The position numbers and the translations under genes were made by a program. The notes under the pieces are model-generated. The model saw only the letters and a program-made list of their open reading frames with translations, ran no database searches and was not told the DNA's origin. 5,234 nt of DNA, taken from NCBI GenBank assembly GCA_021782525.1, contig JAJXUY010000150.1, positions 1 through 5,234 of the forward strand. Direction: 5' to 3'. This document shows, in pieces, positions 1-3,319 of this stretch (positions are counted from its first letter, which is position 1; each line of letters opens with the position of its first letter). The stretch comes from Acidobacteriota bacterium. GTDB lineage: Bacteria; Acidobacteriota; Thermoanaerobaculia; Thermoanaerobaculales; Thermoanaerobaculaceae.

Positions 1-210
1 GAGGTGCCGGTCGTGGCCGCCGATCTCGCCACCACCGAGGTCCCGCTGGTGACGATGTCCACACCGGTGGACGAAGCGGGGCATGCGCTCGCTCTGCTCG
101 AGTGGGAGGAGATCCCGGTGGTCAGGTCCGCCGCCGACCGCACTCCGGTCGGGCTGGTTTCCCGCCGCGACATCCTCAAGGCCGCGTTCGGCGGCGGCCG
201 CCAGCGTTAG
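1..210 (+). CDS. C-terminal end of a CBS-domain protein (5' truncated)
   Basis: The reading frame is open from the first base (GAG codon) to a TAG at 208-210, so only the last 69 residues are present and the true start lies upstream. The visible part matches the second half of a CBS domain: a threonine/proline-rich strand (residues 13-22, ending MSTPVD), a helix with ALALLEWEE, the strand IPVV at about 38-41, and the closing strand-helix VGLVSRRDILKA at about 50-61. CBS pairs bind adenosine nucleotides and regulate attached domains such as ClC chloride channels, Mg transporters, IMP dehydrogenase or kinases. The tail after the domain is short (AAFGGGRQR), so CBS is the last domain. A ClC-type channel or a stand-alone CBS protein are both possible, and the missing N-terminus decides. 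It converges on the small gene at 273-389 and has no visible link to the trehalose genes. Confidence 0.8.
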   Translation, partial: EVPVVAADLATTEVPLVTMSTPVDEAGHALALLEWEEIPVVRSAADRTPVGLVSRRDILKAAFGGGRQR

Positions 211-222
211 CCGGGCACCGCC

Positions 223-272
223 GGTGCGAGGCCGACCCGCACGCGGCCGGCACCGGGCCGAGCACTCGCACC
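223..272. terminator. Candidate bidirectional terminator between convergent genes
   Basis: An 8-bp perfect inverted repeat, GGTGCGAG (223-230) and CTCGCACC (265-272), encloses a smaller stem CGGCC (244-248) / GGCCG (256-260). A competing short hairpin GCACC-GCC-GGTGC lies at 215-227. The structure fills the 62-base gap between the stop of the CBS gene (208-210) and the stop of the minus-strand gene (273-275), where a shared terminator is expected. There is no T-tract on either side, so classical intrinsic termination is not shown. In high-GC genomes such stems arise easily by chance, hence the low score. Confidence 0.35.
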
Positions 273-389
273 TCAGACGAACGCCAGCGCGACGAGGACC
301 ACCATCGCGACGATGACGACGATCCAGATGACCCGCATCCCGCGCCGTTCCGGCGTGCCCTTCTCGTTCTCGCCCAGCGTGTCGAACAT
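273..389 (-). CDS. Small single-span membrane protein, 38 residues, unknown function
   Basis: This gene encodes a 38-residue protein with a charged, hydrophilic head (residues 1-17, FDTLGENEKGTPERRG) followed by one hydrophobic helix that runs to the C-terminus (about 19-38, RVIWIVVIVAMVVLVALAFV). Arginines sit just before the helix, so the head is predicted to be cytoplasmic with the C-terminus at or beyond the outer face. The ATG at 389 is chosen because GGAGGG (400-395) lies 5 bases upstream, and because all but one of the codons after it end in G or C. The frame stays open upstream to an in-frame ATG at 500 (75 residues), but third positions are more mixed there and spacing to a ribosome site is poor. 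I recognise no family. A role as a small membrane modulator or stress peptide would be a guess. It is transcribed divergently from the trehalose operon. Confidence 0.7.
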   Translation of the reverse strand: MFDTLGENEKGTPERRGMRVIWIVVIVAMVVLVALAFV

Positions 390-394
390 GTCGT

Positions 395-400
395 CCCTCC
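395..400 (-). promoter_or_regulatory. Ribosome binding site of the 38-residue protein gene
   Basis: GGAGGG on the minus strand sits 5 bases before the ATG at 389. It is a near-ideal Shine-Dalgarno sequence and is the main reason for choosing the short 38-residue form over the in-frame upstream ATG at 500. GGGGTTTCCC (410-401) directly before it could form a small hairpin next to it. Confidence 0.75.
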
Positions 401-412
401 GGGAAACCCCTG

Positions 413-430
413 CGCGGCCGCCCGGCCGCG
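413..430 (-). repeat. Perfect 8-bp inverted repeat (hairpin) in the small gene's leader
   Basis: CGCGGCCG (413-420) and CGGCCGCG (423-430) are exact reverse complements with a 2-base gap, able to form a 7-bp GC stem with a GCCC loop. It lies about 24 bases upstream of the minus-strand ATG at 389, just before the ribosome binding site. It would therefore be the last strong structure in the leader transcript and could affect translation initiation. The NotI-like core makes chance formation in a 70% GC genome plausible. Confidence 0.4.
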
Positions 431-573
431 AGGTCACGAGGCGCGGATCCGACCACGCCTCCAGTTCGTCCCGGATGGCGGCCCGACCATCCGAAGTCAT
501 CCTCTCACCGGCGCGATGCCGGCAGACCCTCGCCGCGGTTCGTCCAACAGCGAACACCCCGGCTCTCACATCC

Positions 574-602
574 ACTCTAGGGCGCCCGAGGGCCGTCGTC
601 AA
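574..602 (-). promoter_or_regulatory. Sigma70-type promoter for the 38-residue protein gene
   Basis: Read on the minus strand, TTGACG (602-597) and TAGAGT (579-574) are separated by exactly 17 bases, matching the housekeeping consensus at 5 of 6 and 4 of 6 positions. Transcription would begin near 567 and give a 5' leader of about 178 bases before the ATG at 389. The -35 lies only about 40 bases from the oppositely oriented -10 of otsB, so polymerases at the two promoters could interfere or share a regulator. Confidence 0.6.
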
Positions 603-622
603 GCGTCCGAGATGTTGCGTAA

Positions 623-648
623 ATGACTGACTCATAGCGTGATATATT
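623..648 (+). promoter_or_regulatory. Extended -10 promoter of the trehalose operon, probably leaderless
   Basis: TGATATATT (640-648) reads as an extended -10 element (TG-N-TATATT). It is set in an AT-rich island that stands out from the GC-rich surroundings. No good -35 is found at normal spacing (TTGCGT at 615-620 would give 22 bases), which suits an extended -10 promoter. Transcription should begin about 7 bases downstream, at 655-657, coinciding with the in-frame ATG at 657. No Shine-Dalgarno lies before any otsB start candidate, so a leaderless message is inferred. A 13-bp dyad with one mismatched pair, ATGACTGACTCAT (623-635), occupies the region between -35 and -10 and could be an operator. 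Confidence 0.5.
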
Positions 649-656
649 CAAATGGT

Positions 657-1460
657 ATGCTCGTGCTGATGGGCCGTGAAGAGATCTCCGAGCGCCGCCC
701 AGGGTCCGCCGCCGCGGCGCTGTTGCCGCCGTTCGCGACGAACTGGGCCGTGTTCCTCGATGTCGACGGCACGCTGCTGGAGTTCGGGGCGCAGCCGGAG
801 GACGTCTCGATCCGGCCCGGCCTCGTTGGCACGCTCGACCGCCTGCGCCGGCTGGTGCCGCTGGCGCTGATCAGCGGCCGGACGCTCGCCGACCTCGACC
901 GCCTGTTCGCGCCGCTGACCCTGCCGGCGGCGGGTGAGCACGGGGCCGAGCGCCGTGGCCGCGACGGCCGCACCCACGTCGCGCCGGCGAGCCCGAGTCT
1001 GGCGCGTGCTCGGGCACACCTCGTCGCCTGGGCGAGTGCGCACCCCGGGGCTCGCGTCGAGGACAAGGGCCTCGGCCTCGCGCTGCACTTTCGCGGCGCG
1101 CCCGGGCTGGCGGCCGAGGCAAGGTGCGCCGCGCACGACCAGTTGCAGGCGCTCGGGAGCGGGTTCGTCCTCGGCGTCGGCCAGATGGTGGTCGAGATCA
1201 GGCCCAAGGGATGGGACAAGGGCCGGGCGGTCACCGAGTTCATGGGCGAGCCCCCGTTCGCGGGGCGCGTCCCGGTCTTCGTCGGGGACGACGCCACCGA
1301 CGAGGACGGCTTCGCCGCCGCCAACCGGCTCGGCGGCCTTTCGATCAAGGTCGGCGCCGGTCCGACGGTGGCGCGCTGGCGTCTGGCCGGCGTCGCGGCG
1401 GTGGTGGGATGGCTCGACCGGTACGCGCGGTGGCTCGAGCCGCCGCCCGCCGGAGGGTAG
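657..1460 (+). CDS. otsB: Trehalose-6-phosphate phosphatase
   Basis: This cytoplasmic HAD-superfamily enzyme would convert trehalose-6-phosphate to trehalose plus phosphate, the second step of the OtsAB pathway. With the ATG at 657 it is 267 residues, normal for OtsB. HAD motif I is FLDVDGTL (33-40), with nucleophile D35 and acid/base D37. Motif II is LISGR (71-75), with S73. The family signature GEHG is at 93-96, and the cap region includes VEDKGLGLALHFR (134-146). VEIRPKGWDKG (179-189) supplies the motif III lysine, and motif IV is VFVGDDATDEDGF (207-219), with the Mg-binding aspartates. All key residues are present. A GTG at 639 is in frame but overlaps the -10 box, and an ATG at 669 is also possible; none has a ribosome site. 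It is first in the operon, and its 3' end carries the ribosome site for the next gene, implying coupled translation. Confidence 0.95.
   Translation: MLVLMGREEISERRPGSAAAALLPPFATNWAVFLDVDGTLLEFGAQPEDVSIRPGLVGTLDRLRRLVPLALISGRTLADLDRLFAPLTLPAAGEHGAERRGRDGRTHVAPASPSLARARAHLVAWASAHPGARVEDKGLGLALHFRGAPGLAAEARCAAHDQLQALGSGFVLGVGQMVVEIRPKGWDKGRAVTEFMGEPPFAGRVPVFVGDDATDEDGFAAANRLGGLSIKVGAGPTVARWRLAGVAAVVGWLDRYARWLEPPPAGG
1452..1457 (+). promoter_or_regulatory. Ribosome binding site of the GH15 gene inside the otsB 3' end
   Basis: GGAGGG encodes the last codons of otsB (final Gly-Gly) and lies 6 bases before the ATG at 1464. Only three bases separate the otsB stop (1458-1460) from this start, so ribosomes ending on otsB can restart directly. 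This ties the dose of the two proteins together. Confidence 0.75.
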
Positions 1461-1463
1461 GCG

Positions 1464-3248
1464 ATGGACAACCTCGAGTACGGGTTGATCGGCAACGGCA
1501 GCGTCAGCGCCCTCGTGGACCCGAGCGGGACGATCGTGTGGTCGTGCCTGCCCCGCTTCGACGGGGACCCGGTGTTCTGCTCGCTGTTGCAGGGTGAGGA
1601 GAACGGGCGCGGCCGGTTCGCCGTCGAGGTGACCGGCCTCGTGCGTTCGGAACAGCGCTACCTGCGCAACACCGCCATCCTGGTGACGACGCTCGTCGAC
1701 GGATCCGGCGGCGTCGTCGAGATCACCGATTTCGCCCCGCGGTTCAAGCAGTTCGGGCGGGCGTTCTACCCGATGATGCTGGTGCGGCGGATCCGCCCGC
1801 TCGCCGGCAGCCCGGCCGTCCGCATCCGCCTCGAGCCCGCGTCGGAGTACGGCTCCGGGACGCCGGCGCTCACCTTCGGCTCGAACCACGTCCGCTACGT
1901 GTCCCCCCAGCTCGTGCTGCGCCTCACGACCGACGCCTCGATCGCCGCGGTGCTGGAAGAGTCGACCTTCGTCCTCGACCGCGACATCACGCTGCTCCTC
2001 GGCCCCGACGAGACGGTGCCGGAGGCCCCGGCCGAGGTCGGCCAGCGCTTCTTCGGCCTGACGCGCAACTACTGGGGCGACTGGGTGCGCTTCCTCGGCA
2101 TCCCGTTCGAGTGGCAGGAGGCGGTGATCCGGGCCGCGATCACGATCAAGCTCGCGGCGTTCGAGGACACCGGCGCGATCGTCGCCGCGATGACCACGTC
2201 GCTGCCGGAGTCGCCGTCGAGCGGCCGCAACTGGGACTACCGCCACTGCTGGTTGCGCGACGGCTACTTCGTGGTCTCGGCGCTCAACCGCCTCAGCGCC
2301 ACCCGCACGATGGAGCGCTACCTGCACTACATCGTGAACGTGGCGGCGAGCATGCCGCCGGGCGGGCGGCTGCAGGCCGTGTACGGCATCAACGGCGCCG
2401 CCCGGCTGGACGAGTCGGTGGTGCCGAGCCTCTCCGGGTTCCAGGGGATGGGGCCGGTGCGGGTCGGCAACGCCGCGTTTGAGCAGGTGCAGAACGACGT
2501 CTACGGCGCGGTCGTGCTCTCGGCGATGCACGTGTTCTTCGACGAGCGCCTCGAAGGCGCCGGCACCGAGGCGCTGTTCCGGCGACTGGAGGCGCTGGGG
2601 GAGATCGCGCGGGCGGTGTACCGCGATCCGGACGCCGGCATCTGGGAGCTGCGCAACAGCCGCAGCGTGCACACGTTCTCCAGCGTCATGTGCTGGGTCG
2701 CGTGCGACCGCCTGGCGCGCATCGCGGCGCGGCTCGGCCTTGGCGACCGCGCCGGCTACTGGCGCGAGCACGCGCAGGCCATCCACGCCTGGGTCCTGGC
2801 CAACGCCTGGGACGGGCAGCTGGGCAGCTTCGTCGCCGGCATCGGCGGGCGCGAGCTGGACGCGAGTCTGCTGCTGCTGCACGAGCTCGGGTTCGTCTCC
2901 GCCGCCGACCCGCGCTTCGCCGGCACGGTGGCCGCGATCGAACGGCGGCTCAAGCGCGGCGACTTCATCTTCCGCTACGCCCACGAGGACGACTTCGGCA
3001 GGCCGGAGACGGCGTTCATCGTGTGCACGTTCTGGTACATCGACGCGCTCGCGGCGCTCGGCCGGCGCGACGAGGCGCGCGCGCTGTTCGAGACGCTGCT
3101 CGGCTGCCGCAACTCGTTGGGGCTGCTCTCGGAGGACATCGACCCGGCGACGCGCCGGTTGTGGGGGAACCTGCCGCAGACGTACAGCATGGTAGGGTTG
3201 ATCAACTCGGCCGTGCGGCTGAGCGCGAGCTGGGAAGGGGTCTCGTGA
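1464..3248 (+). CDS. Glycoside hydrolase family 15 protein (glucoamylase/trehalase-like)
   Basis: This 594-residue protein is full length for bacterial two-domain GH15 enzymes, which invert at alpha-glucosidic bonds; some actinobacterial members are trehalases. The N-terminal beta-sandwich domain begins with YGLIGNG (6-12) and includes CLPRFD (28-33). The catalytic (alpha/alpha)6 barrel carries NWDYRHCWLRD (256-266), EQVQNDVYG (340-348), GIWELRN (392-398; E395 probable general acid), PETAF (514-518; E515 probable general base) and the closing LLSEDIDP (554-561) and GNLPQTYSMVGLINSA (568-583). No signal peptide is seen, so it is cytoplasmic. It is translationally coupled to otsB and lies upstream of the OtsA gene. 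That context favours trehalose or a related alpha-glucoside as substrate, making it a candidate for trehalose turnover, but the sequence alone does not separate trehalase from glucoamylase or glucodextranase-type activity. The catalytic motifs are intact, so a dead regulatory homologue is unlikely. Confidence 0.92.
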   Translation: MDNLEYGLIGNGSVSALVDPSGTIVWSCLPRFDGDPVFCSLLQGEENGRGRFAVEVTGLVRSEQRYLRNTAILVTTLVDGSGGVVEITDFAPRFKQFGRAFYPMMLVRRIRPLAGSPAVRIRLEPASEYGSGTPALTFGSNHVRYVSPQLVLRLTTDASIAAVLEESTFVLDRDITLLLGPDETVPEAPAEVGQRFFGLTRNYWGDWVRFLGIPFEWQEAVIRAAITIKLAAFEDTGAIVAAMTTSLPESPSSGRNWDYRHCWLRDGYFVVSALNRLSATRTMERYLHYIVNVAASMPPGGRLQAVYGINGAARLDESVVPSLSGFQGMGPVRVGNAAFEQVQNDVYGAVVLSAMHVFFDERLEGAGTEALFRRLEALGEIARAVYRDPDAGIWELRNSRSVHTFSSVMCWVACDRLARIAARLGLGDRAGYWREHAQAIHAWVLANAWDGQLGSFVAGIGGRELDASLLLLHELGFVSAADPRFAGTVAAIERRLKRGDFIFRYAHEDDFGRPETAFIVCTFWYIDALAALGRRDEARALFETLLGCRNSLGLLSEDIDPATRRLWGNLPQTYSMVGLINSAVRLSASWEGVS

Positions 3249-3253
3249 ACCGG

Positions 3254-3273
3254 CGGGCCCCCGGCCGGGCCCG
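3254..3273 (+). repeat. Perfect GC hairpin after the GH15 gene (first of two)
   Basis: CGGGCCC (3254-3260) and GGGCCCG (3267-3273) form a perfect 7-bp stem with a CCGGCC loop. It begins 6 bases past the GH15 stop. There is no U-tract after it. It could be a partial terminator or a 3'-end stabiliser that lowers readthrough into, or separates the decay of, the downstream OtsA message. Confidence 0.5.
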
Positions 3274-3279
3274 TATCGT

Positions 3280-3296
3280 CCCCGGCGCCGCCGGGG
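3280..3296 (+). repeat. Perfect GC hairpin before the OtsA gene (second of two)
   Basis: CCCCGGC (3280-3286) and GCCGGGG (3290-3296) form a perfect 7-bp stem with a GCC loop, 7 bases before the OtsA ribosome site. Together with the stem at 3254-3273 it fills nearly all of the 71-base gap. The pair is better explained as an intercistronic structure than as a full terminator, because no T-run and no obvious new promoter follow. Confidence 0.5.
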
Positions 3297-3302
3297 CTGC
3301 CT

Positions 3303-3309
3303 GAGGAGG
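3303..3309 (+). promoter_or_regulatory. Ribosome binding site of the sensor-OtsA gene
   Basis: GAGGAGG lies 10 bases before the ATG at 3320. It is a strong Shine-Dalgarno and fixes the start ahead of the first transmembrane helix. This confirms that the membrane segment is part of the protein and not an upstream artefact. Confidence 0.8.
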
Positions 3310-3319
3310 TGTTCCTGCG

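Larger units (their letters stand above)
390..656. other. Divergent intergenic control region
   Basis: About 267 bases separate the start of the minus-strand small gene from the likely otsB start. The region holds a minus-strand promoter (574-602), its leader of about 178 bases, several GC hairpins within that leader (413-430, 508-522 and a weaker GTTCG/CGAAC dyad at 538-542/551-555), and an AT-rich patch (about 611-660, roughly 62% A+T against about 30% elsewhere) carrying the otsB promoter candidate. I see no tRNA, no recognisable riboswitch and no convincing extra gene. The in-frame upward extension of the small gene to the ATG at 500 is the only coding candidate. Confidence 0.6.

Noticed and set aside
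390..500. Extension of the minus-strand small protein to the ATG at 500 (75 residues)
   Set aside because: Third-position G/C is less strict there, and the only purine-rich stretch abuts the ATG without spacing, while GGAGGG is ideally placed for the ATG at 389. It is kept as an alternative only.
538..555. GTTCG-N8-CGAAC dyad as a LexA/SOS box
   Set aside because: The high-GC-type SOS box has the order CGAAC-N4-GTTCG. Here the half-sites are inverted and the spacing is wrong.
639..656. GTG at 639 as the otsB start
   Set aside because: It overlaps the likely -10 element, lacks a ribosome site and adds six residues not needed for the HAD fold. The ATG at 657 fits the predicted transcription start.
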